DNA of 64,000 nt from the NCBI GenBank assembly GCA_002436105.1, contig DIXU01000001.1, positions 372,001 to 436,000 on the forward strand, given 5' to 3'. Made by a program: the position numbers and the translations under genes. This document shows, piece by piece, positions 55,426-63,724 of this stretch. The notes beneath the pieces are model-generated. The model searched no databases, was not told the DNA's origin, and worked only from the letters and a program-made list of their open reading frames with translations. Source of the stretch: Candidatus Aminicenantes bacterium UBA6072 (GTDB taxonomy: Bacteria > Acidobacteriota > Aminicenantia > UBA2199). Numbering within the stretch: position 1 is the first letter of the stretch; the number at the start of each line of letters is the position of its first letter.

Positions 55426-58400
55426 TCAGGTCATCTTCATCGAGTACATCTTGGAAACTCCCGGCTCGTCCATGCTGATGCCGTAGATGAAGTCGGCCTC
55501 CTCCATGGTCTTGAAGTTGTGGGTGATGATGACGAACTGGGTGTGGCTCTTCAGCTGGTGCAGGAACTTCAGGAAGCGCTGGATGTTGGCTTCGTCGAGC
55601 GAGGCGTCGACTTCGTCGAAGACGCAGAAGGGCGAGGGCTTGTACTCGAACAGTGAAAAAAGGAAAGCCAGCGAGGTGAGCGTCTTCTCGCCGCCGGAGA
55701 GCAGGCGGATGCTCTGCAGCCTCTTGCCCGGGGGCTGGACCTGGATCTCCAGGCCGGCCTCCAGCACGTTCTCGCTGTCGGTCAGGGCCAGCTCCGCCTC
55801 CCCGCCCTCGAACAGGATCTTGAAGTTCTTGACGAAATTCTCCTTGATGGCGGTGAAAGCCACCAGGAAGCTCTGCTTGGAATCGCTGTCGATGCGGGCG
55901 ATGGCGGCGTTCATGTCGGCGATCGACCGGACGATGTCCTCCTTCTGCCCGGACAGGAAATTGAAGTCCTTCTCCAGGATCTCGTATTCGGCCTCGGCGG
56001 AAAAGTTCAGGCGGTCGCTCTCGCGCATGCGGTTGAGCTTGGCGACCAGCTCGCCGTACTGGGCGTCGAGCTCGGCGGCGTCGCGCTGCAGCGCCTCCTC
56101 GCCGGCCTCGATGTCCTTGAGCTCCATGCCCAGCTCCTGGCCGGCGACCTCCTCCAGCTGGAACAGGTCCTTCTTCACGGCGGCGATCCTGATCTCGCTT
56201 TCCTTCTTGTTCTCGCGCCATTCCTCCAGGACCTTCCTCTTGGCCGCCAGCTCGGCGGCGACCTTCTTTGCCTGGGAGCTCACCTCGGCCAGCGCCTGCT
56301 CGTCCTTTTTCATGAGCTTCTCCAGCTCCGTCTTCTCCAGGTTCAGGACCTTGGCACGGGCCTGGATCTCCCGGATCTTGCCGCCGCTGGCGGCGATCTC
56401 CTGCTCCAGGCGCTGCTTCTCCTCGCTTGCGGCCTGGATCTGCTGGCGGCGCTTCTCCAGCCGGGCCTGGCTCTCGCGCAGCAGGTTGCGGCGCGAGCTC
56501 ATCTTTTCGCGGATGAGGCTCAGGGCGTTGTCGCGCTGGAGCTTCTCCTTCTCCTTCTCGTTGAGCTGCCGCTGCAGCTTCCCGCTCTCCCCGGCGGCCG
56601 CATCCTTTTCGCGTTCCAGCTTCCCGTTGCGTTCCTCCAGCTCCTGCCGGATTTTTTCCAGCTCGGCCAGGCGGCCCTTCAGCTTCTCCATTTCGACGGC
56701 GAAGCCGTCGATTTCGGCGCCGGTGAGCTGGATGCGCTTCCGGCCCAGGTCGCGATTCTTTCCCAATCCCTCCAGGCGCGAGCGCAGCGTGATGCCCTCT
56801 TCCTTCTGGGAGTTCAACGCCCCTTCGGCATCCCGCAGCCGGACGGCCCGGTCCTGCTTGCGGGCGGCGGCGGCCTCCAGGCCGGCGCGGATGCCCGCCA
56901 GGCTCCCGTTCAAGGCGGAAACCCTGCCGTCGATGGCCTTGATCTCGTCCAGCACCTCCAGGATGCCGCGGTCGCGGTTCTTGATCAGCACGCCGCCGGC
57001 GCCGATGACCTCGGCATTCTCGGTGACGACGTCGACGCCGTACCTGGCGAAAATGGCCAGGCCGCTCTTCAGCGAGTCGACCAGCACCCCGTCGCGGAAG
57101 TTCTGTTTGAGATCCCCGTCCTCCAGCTCGAAGAGCTCCTTGACGAAGCGGCGGAAACCCGGCTCGCGGCGGATGGCGTCGGGCAGCGCCGGTGCGGCCG
57201 CGCGCTTGAGGAAGGCCTTGCGCAGCTCGGGGCGCAGGGCGGCGGCGGGATCGGCGAGGATCGGCGCGTCCAGCTCGTCATAGTAGAAGCTCTCCAGGAC
57301 GGCATGGAGGTTCCTGGGGGCCCGCAATTGCTCCTGCAGGAATCCGCGGCTGCCGCCCTCGACGGCCGGGGGGGCGCTGCCGGTGATCTTGGCCTTGATC
57401 TCCAGGTATTTTTCCTTCTGGCGCTCCAGGTTGGCGATCTCGGCCTGGGCCTCGCGCAGCTGCTTTTCGAGCGCTTCGCCCGCCTCGCGCGCCGCCGCGA
57501 ACTCGGCCGCGGCGCGGGCGAATTCGTTCTCGCGGGCGGCGAGTGCCTCGGCCAGCCCCTGTACGGCTGCTTCCACCTGGGCGAGCTCCGGGTCCTGGCC
57601 CTGTTTTTCCAGGTCCTCGATGAGATGCCGGCGGCTGGCGATGTCGCCCTCGAGCCGCGACAGGTTCTTCTCCAGGTGGGTCGCTTCGTTGCGGTTGCGC
57701 GAGATCTCCACCTGCAGGTCGAACATGGCCTTCTTGCGGTGCCCGTCCTCGATGTTGCGCCCGGCGATGGCCTGGCGGATCTCCTCCAGGGCGCCGGCGA
57801 GCTTGCCGTCGCCCTCCGAGTGCCCGGCCAGCTCCCGCTCGAAGGCGGCCAGCTCGGAGGCCAGCGTCTTGTCCTGGCTTTCGCCCTCGCGGATCTCGGC
57901 CTCGCTCTCGGCGCGGAAGCGGTCCAGCTCGGCGATCTTCTGCTGGTCGAACTCCTGGCGCTGCTGGGTCTTCTCGATCTCCTTGCTGCCGTCGAGGAGC
58001 TTGTTGTTGTGGTCGAAAATGAACTGCTGGTTGTTCTTGATCCCCTGCTCCAGGGCCCAGCGCCGGTTCTCCAGCTCGAGCATCTGCCTGTCGAAGTCGC
58101 CGATCTCCCTGACCAGCGCCGTCTCGCCGTTGATGAGCTCCATGATGCGGCCGCCCTGCTGGTCGAACTCCTCCTTGAAGACGACATATTTCTTCTTCAG
58201 CAGCGCCTTCAGCAGGTCGTTGCGCGAGTTCTTGATGTCGCGGTAGCGGCGGGCGAAATGGACCTGGTTCTTGAGGTCGCGCAAGCGGTTGCTCTTCTCC
58301 TGCAGCACCAGCTCCAGGCTGTCGAGGTTCTGCTGGGCGATGATCAGCTTGCCGGCGGTCTCCTTCTTGCGCTCCAGGTACTGGGCGATGCCCGCCGCCT

Positions 58401-58872
58401 CCTCGATCAGGATGCGGCGCTCGCTGGGCTTGAGGTTGACCATCTTTTCGACGCTGCCCTGCTCGAAGATGAAGTAGTTGCGCTCGCCGATGCCCAGGTC
58501 GAACAGCGTGTCCTGCACGTCCTTGTTGCGGCAGAATTTTTCGTTGAGGATGTACTTGCCCTCGCCGCTGCGGAAGAAGCGGCGGGCGATGTAGGTCTCG
58601 CTGTCGTTGTTGGCGAAATAGGCCCCGACCTCGGTCATGCCCAGCGGCTTCTTGGAAGCGCTGCCGGTGAAGATCAGGTCCTCGTTGTTCTCGCCGCGCA
58701 GGTTCTTGATGCGCTGTTCGCCCAGCACCCAGAGCAGGGCGTCGACCAGGTTGCTCTTGCCGCAGCCGTTGGGCCCGATGACGGCCGTGATGCCGGGATG
58801 GAACTGCACGACGGTCTTTTCCGGAAACGACTTGAATCCGTGCATTTCGAGTTTTTTCAGGTAGATTTGCAT
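55426..58872 (-). CDS. smc: Chromosome segregation protein SMC
   Basis: A 1148-residue protein. Walker A GPNGCGKSNLVDALLWVLGEQ lies near residue 32. Two long coiled-coil arms (about 170-500 and 660-990) flank a hinge near 510-640 (IGAGGVLIKNRDRG). The C-terminal head has LLSGGEKTLTSLAFLFSLFEY (signature) and FCVFDEVDASLDEANIQRF (Walker B). It compacts and separates chromosomes with ScpA and ScpB, which are not in the window. A TTTACA-17-TAAATT promoter precedes it, and btuR follows. Confidence 0.96.
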   Translation of the reverse strand: MQIYLKKLEMHGFKSFPEKTVVQFHPGITAVIGPNGCGKSNLVDALLWVLGEQRIKNLRGENNEDLIFTGSASKKPLGMTEVGAYFANNDSETYIARRFFRSGEGKYILNEKFCRNKDVQDTLFDLGIGERNYFIFEQGSVEKMVNLKPSERRILIEEAAGIAQYLERKKETAGKLIIAQQNLDSLELVLQEKSNRLRDLKNQVHFARRYRDIKNSRNDLLKALLKKKYVVFKEEFDQQGGRIMELINGETALVREIGDFDRQMLELENRRWALEQGIKNNQQFIFDHNNKLLDGSKEIEKTQQRQEFDQQKIAELDRFRAESEAEIREGESQDKTLASELAAFERELAGHSEGDGKLAGALEEIRQAIAGRNIEDGHRKKAMFDLQVEISRNRNEATHLEKNLSRLEGDIASRRHLIEDLEKQGQDPELAQVEAAVQGLAEALAARENEFARAAAEFAAAREAGEALEKQLREAQAEIANLERQKEKYLEIKAKITGSAPPAVEGGSRGFLQEQLRAPRNLHAVLESFYYDELDAPILADPAAALRPELRKAFLKRAAAPALPDAIRREPGFRRFVKELFELEDGDLKQNFRDGVLVDSLKSGLAIFARYGVDVVTENAEVIGAGGVLIKNRDRGILEVLDEIKAIDGRVSALNGSLAGIRAGLEAAAARKQDRAVRLRDAEGALNSQKEEGITLRSRLEGLGKNRDLGRKRIQLTGAEIDGFAVEMEKLKGRLAELEKIRQELEERNGKLEREKDAAAGESGKLQRQLNEKEKEKLQRDNALSLIREKMSSRRNLLRESQARLEKRRQQIQAASEEKQRLEQEIAASGGKIREIQARAKVLNLEKTELEKLMKKDEQALAEVSSQAKKVAAELAAKRKVLEEWRENKKESEIRIAAVKKDLFQLEEVAGQELGMELKDIEAGEEALQRDAAELDAQYGELVAKLNRMRESDRLNFSAEAEYEILEKDFNFLSGQKEDIVRSIADMNAAIARIDSDSKQSFLVAFTAIKENFVKNFKILFEGGEAELALTDSENVLEAGLEIQVQPPGKRLQSIRLLSGGEKTLTSLAFLFSLFEYKPSPFCVFDEVDASLDEANIQRFLKFLHQLKSHTQFVIITHNFKTMEEADFIYGISMDEPGVSKMYSMKMT

Positions 58873-58908
58873 GATCTCCGTCCGGGGCGTACGCTGCCGG
58901 CCTCCCTC

Positions 58909-58937
58909 AATTTATCACAACTCGGCCCCTTTGTAAA
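58909..58937 (-). promoter_or_regulatory. smc promoter
   Basis: Minus strand TTTACA (58937-58932), a 17-base spacer and TAAATT (58914-58909); a 36-base leader ends in GGAG before the ATG. Confidence 0.6.
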
Positions 58938-58967
58938 TTTTCTTCTTGCCCGGATGATTTGGCCGCT

Positions 58968-60662
58968 TCAGGCCGGCGTTTCCCCGTTCCCGGCCGGCCG
59001 GCGGCGCAGGACCCGCGCCGTCTCGGCCAGCAGGAATGCGCTCAGGACGAGCAGGATCAGCCCGAAAACGGCCGACAACAGGCTGTCGAAGCCGGCGGCT
59101 CCCGCCAGGAACGGCCGGATCAGCAGCAGCAGCGACCACAGGCTCATGACCAGCATGATCGCCAGCGGCAGCAGCACGAAGCCGATGCGCCGGCCGCTGT
59201 GCTTCAGCCACACGGCCAGCGCCAGCAGGGTCAGCGCCGCCAGCAGCTGGTTGCTGGAGCCGAAGATCGGCCAGGCCACCAGGTAGCCTTTCTCCCTGGT
59301 GAACAGCAGGAACAGCAGCGGCAGCGCCAGGGTGGCGGCGGTGGCCAGTACGACGCCGGCCCTGCCTTTCAGACCGGTGAACTCCTGCAGGATGTAGCGC
59401 GCCAGGCGGGTGCAGACGTCGAGGGTGTCGTAGACGAAAGTGGAGAAGGCCAGCAGCGCGAACGAAAGGGCCAGCCCGGGGTCGATGCCGGCCAGGCCCA
59501 GGTAGCGGGCGATGCCCCGGGCATAGATCAGGTTGGGGTCCTCCTTCAGCGCCGGCGAGCCGGGGGCCAGCGCCATCACCGTGGCCAGCGCAAGCACGGC
59601 CACCAGCGCCTCCAGCAGCATCGCCCCGTAGCCCACCGGCCGCGCGTCGCGCTCGCGCGCCAGCTGCTTGGACGTGGTCCCCGAGGCGACGACGCCGTGG
59701 AACCCGGAACAGGCGCCGCAGGCGATGGTGATGAACAGCAGCGGGAACAGCTGCTTGCCGTTGAGCAGGCTGTTCAGGCCGTCGAGATGGACGGCGGGAT
59801 AGGCCGCCGGGATGCCGCCGAACAGGGCGCCGCCGAGGCCGGCGAAGATCACCAGGTAGAGGAGCCAGCCGCCCAGGTAGCCGCGCGGCTGCAGCAGCAG
59901 CCACACCGGGATCACCGAGGCCAGGAAGCAGTAGCCCAGGAGAATGACGTCCCAGCCCTTGACCGGCACCGCGGCGATGAGGCCGAGGACCGAAGCGGGC
60001 AGGCGCGGACCGATCCAGATGATGAACAGCACCAGGGGGAGAAAGAGCAGGGTCGCCCTTCCGGCGCGCCACTGGAAGCGGTAGAGGAGGACGCCCATGG
60101 CCATGGCGGCCAGGATGTAGAACGCCGAGGAAGCGGCCACGCCGGCGCCGAAGGCTTCGCCGCGCGCGCCCACGGTGCGGAAGGTCTGGGCGGTGATGTC
60201 GGTGAAGGCGGCGATGACGTAGATCAGGCAGAGCCAGACGAAGGCAAGAAAGAGGCGGTAGGCCGTCGGCGACAGGTTGCGGCGCACGATCTCGCCGATC
60301 GAGGCGCCGCCGTGGCGCACCGAGGCGACCAGGCTGGAAAAGTCGTGGACGCCGCCGATGAATATGGAGCCGAGGATGATCCAGAGCAGCGCCGGCAGCC
60401 AGCCGAACCAGATGCCGGCCATGACCGGCCCGACGATGGGCCCGGCGGCGGCGATGGCCGAAAAATGCTGGCCGAGCAGAAGGCCCGATGAGGCGGGGAC
60501 GTAATCCTGGCCGTCATTGACGGTCACTGCCGGCGTGGGCCTGGCATTATCGAGCCTCAGGCGCCGCGCCAAAAAACGGCCGTAAACGAGATACGCCGCG
60601 GCGAGGATCGCCGCCGAGATGAGGACCACCGGGGCGATCATCGCCGCCCCCGCTGAAGGCAT
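58968..60662 (-). CDS. Carbon starvation protein CstA family transporter
   Basis: A protein of about 564 residues with 15-16 membrane segments, shorter than E. coli CstA (701) but like the compact bacterial form. Conserved blocks: YGRFLARRLRLD, DGQDYVPASSGLLLGQHFSAIAAAGPIVGP, GSIFIGGVHDFSSLVASVRHGGASIGE, and ACGACSGFHGVVASGTTSKQL. CstA-type proteins import peptides or pyruvate. Possible starts are ATG 60680, 60662 and 60641; I use 60662 because the -10 TAGAAT covers 60679-60684, and the first would lie inside it. It is divergent from the phosphatase-superfamily gene at 60777. Confidence 0.9.
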   Translation of the reverse strand: MPSAGAAMIAPVVLISAAILAAAYLVYGRFLARRLRLDNARPTPAVTVNDGQDYVPASSGLLLGQHFSAIAAAGPIVGPVMAGIWFGWLPALLWIILGSIFIGGVHDFSSLVASVRHGGASIGEIVRRNLSPTAYRLFLAFVWLCLIYVIAAFTDITAQTFRTVGARGEAFGAGVAASSAFYILAAMAMGVLLYRFQWRAGRATLLFLPLVLFIIWIGPRLPASVLGLIAAVPVKGWDVILLGYCFLASVIPVWLLLQPRGYLGGWLLYLVIFAGLGGALFGGIPAAYPAVHLDGLNSLLNGKQLFPLLFITIACGACSGFHGVVASGTTSKQLARERDARPVGYGAMLLEALVAVLALATVMALAPGSPALKEDPNLIYARGIARYLGLAGIDPGLALSFALLAFSTFVYDTLDVCTRLARYILQEFTGLKGRAGVVLATAATLALPLLFLLFTREKGYLVAWPIFGSSNQLLAALTLLALAVWLKHSGRRIGFVLLPLAIMLVMSLWSLLLLIRPFLAGAAGFDSLLSAVFGLILLVLSAFLLAETARVLRRRPAGNGETPA

Positions 60663-60678
60663 GGCTGGATCATGCGAC

Positions 60679-60707
60679 ATTCTATCACCGCTCGCGCCAT
60701 GGGACAA
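60679..60707 (-). promoter_or_regulatory. cstA promoter
   Basis: Minus strand TTGTCC (60707-60702), a 17-base spacer and TAGAAT (60684-60679). Confidence 0.5.
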
Positions 60708-60741
60708 GGGGCATTTCTTGAACCGGCCGCAGCGGCGGGAT

Positions 60742-60770
60742 TTGCAAGGGCGACGGCTTTTCACTACAAT
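60742..60770 (+). promoter_or_regulatory. Promoter of the 60.8 kb gene (leaderless geometry)
   Basis: TTGCAA (60742-60747), a 17-base spacer and TACAAT (60765-60770), with 6 bases to the ATG at 60777. Confidence 0.7.
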
Positions 60771-60776
60771 GGGCGG

Positions 60777-62243
60777 ATGGCAAAAGACCCGCTGGGTTGG
60801 CGACGGCGCCTTGCCGGCTATCCGTACCATGCTTTTCTTTTTTCGCTTTACCCGGTACTGTTCCTTTACCGCCAGAACATCAGGGAAGTTTCCCTGGCCA
60901 GGATGCTTCCGTCCCTGGCCGTTGCGATCGCCCTGGCATTTTTCCTCTGGCTCGGCCTGCGCTTCATTTTTCCCGGCAGGGGAAAGCGGGCCCTTGCCGT
61001 TCTCGTCCTGCTGCCGGCGATCTACTATTATCGGCCGCTCCATGACCTGGCGAGCGAACTGTTCTGGCCGGGGCTGAGGTCATCCGCGCCGTTTTTCCAC
61101 CACGCCCTGCTGTCCGTCCCGCTCGCCGCGATCCTGATCCTGATCCATCGCTCCCGCCATTCGTTCCTCAGGACCGCCCGCATCCTCAATGCCGTGGCCG
61201 TGGCCCTGTTGACCTGGAACATCGCCGGCATCGTTCTCCATCAGATCCATGACGTGGAGAAGCGCAACGCCCGCCTGCTCCTGCAGAGGGATGAATACCG
61301 GCGATCAGCGCCCGCGGCCGCCGGGCCGGACATTTATTGCTTCATCCTCGACGAGTTCGCCCGGCTGGACAGCATCCGCGACCTGTTCCACCACGATCAC
61401 TCGGCTTTCGCCGAGCGCCTGCGCGCTGCCGGCTTTTTCATCGCCGAAAAGAGCCGCGGCCCGTATGCCTGGACCCCGGAAGCGATCGCCGCCATCCTGA
61501 ACATGGAAAGGGTCCCCGGGAAGAGCGACGCCCGGCTGTTGATCCAGAGGAACAAGGTGGCCCGCTTCCTGCACGAGAACGGCTATGCCCTCTTCGATTT
61601 TCCCTACGGCAGCCTCACCGCCCAGGAGCTTTCCCGGCGGCATTACCATTTCCCGAGGGCCAGCGCATCGGTCCTTTTCGATGATTTCTACAGGACGCTG
61701 GTCGAAATGAGCGTTTTCTATCCGCTGGTGGAGAACTGGCGGCGGAATGACGCGAAATATTCTTCCTATTACCGCGCGCAGGCGCTGCATGTTTTCGAGA
61801 AGATCCCCGGGATCGTGAAAAAACCCGGCCCGAAATTCGTGCTGGCGCACGTGTTCAGCCCCCATGCGCCGTTTGTCTTCAACCGCGACGGCGGAGCGGC
61901 GGCGCCCGAGCACTTCAACGATTATTCCGACCGGAAATACTACCTGGAGCAGTATCTCTACATCAGCCGGAAGACGGTCGAGATGGCGGAGACGATCCTG
62001 AAGGAATCCGCCGCCCCGCCCATCATCATCATCCTGTCCGACCATGGCTACCGCGGCTCGATCCAGAAGCCGTTTCTGGACGTCATCCCCGAGGAAGAAA
62101 AGAAAAAGGTCTTTCTTGCCCTGCATCTTCCGGGATATCCCGATTCGCGGCTGGACGCGGCGCTTTCGCCCGTCAATGTCTTCCGCGTCATTTTCAACCA
62201 TTACTTCGGCCAGCAGCTTCCCCTGCAGCCGGATCCGGAATGA
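60777..62243 (+). CDS. Membrane-anchored sulfatase / alkaline phosphatase superfamily protein, copy 2
   Basis: A 488-residue protein, paralogous over its length to the one at 41850. Both open with YPxxFxxxLxPxxxLYxxNIREV, have four or five N-terminal membrane segments, and then PDIYCFILDEFARLD. A Thr in AWTPEAIAAILNMERV sits at the nucleophile position; HVFSPHAPFVF and ILSDHGYRGS supply metal ligands; both end with an NxFRVIFNHYFG-like tail. The start at 60777 follows from the promoter; codons upstream to 60672 overlap it. Likely a periplasmic phospho- or sulfo-group transferase or hydrolase; substrate unknown. Confidence 0.75.
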   Translation: MAKDPLGWRRRLAGYPYHAFLFSLYPVLFLYRQNIREVSLARMLPSLAVAIALAFFLWLGLRFIFPGRGKRALAVLVLLPAIYYYRPLHDLASELFWPGLRSSAPFFHHALLSVPLAAILILIHRSRHSFLRTARILNAVAVALLTWNIAGIVLHQIHDVEKRNARLLLQRDEYRRSAPAAAGPDIYCFILDEFARLDSIRDLFHHDHSAFAERLRAAGFFIAEKSRGPYAWTPEAIAAILNMERVPGKSDARLLIQRNKVARFLHENGYALFDFPYGSLTAQELSRRHYHFPRASASVLFDDFYRTLVEMSVFYPLVENWRRNDAKYSSYYRAQALHVFEKIPGIVKKPGPKFVLAHVFSPHAPFVFNRDGGAAAPEHFNDYSDRKYYLEQYLYISRKTVEMAETILKESAAPPIIIILSDHGYRGSIQKPFLDVIPEEEKKKVFLALHLPGYPDSRLDAALSPVNVFRVIFNHYFGQQLPLQPDPE

Positions 62244-62298
62244 GCGATCACCCGGCGCATCCTCTCCCGGAACCGGGCCGGGCCGGGAGCCATGCGCT

Positions 62299-62625
62299 TC
62301 AGGGGCGGGTGTTCTCGTCGATCCAGCCCAGGTAGCGTGAAAAGCCGCGCTCGACGGGCAGCTGGACGATCTCCGGAGTTTCGTAGCCGTGGTTCTGGCG
62401 GACGAACTCCTCCAGCTCGCCGTACAGGGCGGCCCGCGTCTTGATCAGCAGCAGCCATTCGCTGTCCCGGCACGTCTCCCCTTTCCATTTGTAAAAGCTC
62501 CTGACGCGCAGTACCTGGATGCAGGCCCCGAGCTTCCGGGACAGCATCTTCGCGGCCAGTTCCTCGGCCTCCTCCTCGCTTGCCACCGTGGTCATCACCA
62601 CCGCATATCCGCTGCCGTCGTTCAT
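62299..62625 (-). CDS. cutA: Divalent-ion tolerance protein CutA
   Basis: A 108-residue CutA1. YAVVMTTVASEEEAEELAAKML, RKLGACIQVLRVRSFYKWKGE, EWLLLIKTRAALYGELEEFVRQNHGYETPEIVQLPVE is the whole fold; CIQV and YKWKGE are diagnostic, with the final YLGWIDENT. It forms trimers and is linked to copper tolerance, though the true role is debated. GGAGGAG precedes the ATG. It is convergent with the phosphatase-superfamily gene. Confidence 0.95.
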   Translation of the reverse strand: MNDGSGYAVVMTTVASEEEAEELAAKMLSRKLGACIQVLRVRSFYKWKGETCRDSEWLLLIKTRAALYGELEEFVRQNHGYETPEIVQLPVERGFSRYLGWIDENTRP

Positions 62626-62754
62626 CGCGCCTCCTCCCCGGGCGCCTTCGCCGCGCGCCCGCCGCTTTCATGCCCCTCATTCTACCCCTGGGGGGTGCAG
62701 TAGCCAAGCGCGCGCGTCTCGGCTATAATCAAGGCCGGCAGCCAGGAGGAAAAC

Positions 62755-63717
62755 ATGCTGAAAGAGATCAAGGCGGCGGAGTTGGACTGCGAAAAGTTCA
62801 TCGCGGATCAGGTGCGGGAGATCCGCTCGGCCGTGGGCGAAGGGACGGCGATCAACGCCCTCTCCGGCGGGGTCGACTCGTCGACGGTGACCATGCTCGG
62901 CCACCGCGCCCTGGGCCGGCGGCTGCGCACGGTGTTCATCGAGAACGGGCTGATGCGCCGCAACGAGGCGCAGCGTGTCCGTGACCTTTTTGGCGCCCTC
63001 GGCGTCGAGGTCGAGGTGGTCGACGCCCGCGACGAGTTCTTCACGGCCCTCGCCGGCGTCACCGATCCCGAAGAGAAGCGCGAGGCCATTACCCAGACGT
63101 TCTATAAAAAAGTGTTCGGGCGCATCGTCAGGGAGAGCGGCGCCCGCCATCTCCTGCAGGGGACGATCCTGACCGACGTCGACGAGACCGTCGCCGGCAT
63201 CAAGCGCCAGCACAACGTGTTCGCGCAGCTGGGCATCGACCCGCAAACGGCCTTCGGCTACGGCATCCTGGAGCCTCTGGTCCAACTGCGCAAGGACGGC
63301 GTGCGCAAGCTGGGACGCGCCCTCGGCCTGAGCGAGGAGCTCTTCGCCCGCATCCCCTTCCCGGGCCCGGCGCTGGCGGCGCGGGTCATCGGCGAGGCGA
63401 CGCGCGAGCGCGTCGAGACGGTGCGCCTGGCCACCGAGGTCGTCGAGGAAGCGCTGGCCGGCACCCCCGCCTTCCAGTACCTGGCCATCCTGCACGGGGA
63501 CCGGGTCACCGGCATGCGCGACAACAGGCGCCAGTTCGGCCAGCAGGTCGAGGTGCGCTGCTGGGACAGCGTCGATGCCCGCGAGGCGACGCCGACGCGG
63601 CTTTCTTTCGACGTGCTGGAGAGGATCGCCGCCGGCATCCTGGAGCGCGTTCCCGGCGTGGTCTCGGTCACATACAACATCGCCCCCAAGCCGCCGTCGA
63701 CCATCGAGGCGGTCTGA
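62755..63717 (+). CDS. guaA: GMP synthase, ATP-pyrophosphatase subunit (no glutaminase domain)
   Basis: A 320-residue protein that corresponds to the C-terminal two thirds of GuaA. The PP-loop is SGGVDSS (residues 37-43), then VFIENGLMRRNE, the adenylating LLQGTILTDVDE, and the dimerisation domain with RIPFPGPALAARVIGE and the closing YNIAPKPPSTIEAV. The N-terminal GATase domain of ordinary bacterial GuaA is absent, as in archaeal two-subunit GMP synthases. It would aminate XMP with ammonia or with a separate glutaminase. TATAAT at 62724-62729 and a GGAGGA site precede it. The next gene starts 7 bases after its stop. Confidence 0.9.
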   Translation: MLKEIKAAELDCEKFIADQVREIRSAVGEGTAINALSGGVDSSTVTMLGHRALGRRLRTVFIENGLMRRNEAQRVRDLFGALGVEVEVVDARDEFFTALAGVTDPEEKREAITQTFYKKVFGRIVRESGARHLLQGTILTDVDETVAGIKRQHNVFAQLGIDPQTAFGYGILEPLVQLRKDGVRKLGRALGLSEELFARIPFPGPALAARVIGEATRERVETVRLATEVVEEALAGTPAFQYLAILHGDRVTGMRDNRRQFGQQVEVRCWDSVDAREATPTRLSFDVLERIAAGILERVPGVVSVTYNIAPKPPSTIEAV

Positions 63718-63724
63718 GGAAACA

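Noticed and set aside
54887..56221. A 444-codon frame that joins btuR to an upstream segment
   Set aside because: The upstream part runs through smc out of frame and is Arg/Gly/Ala-rich noise; btuR starts at 55417, right after the smc stop.
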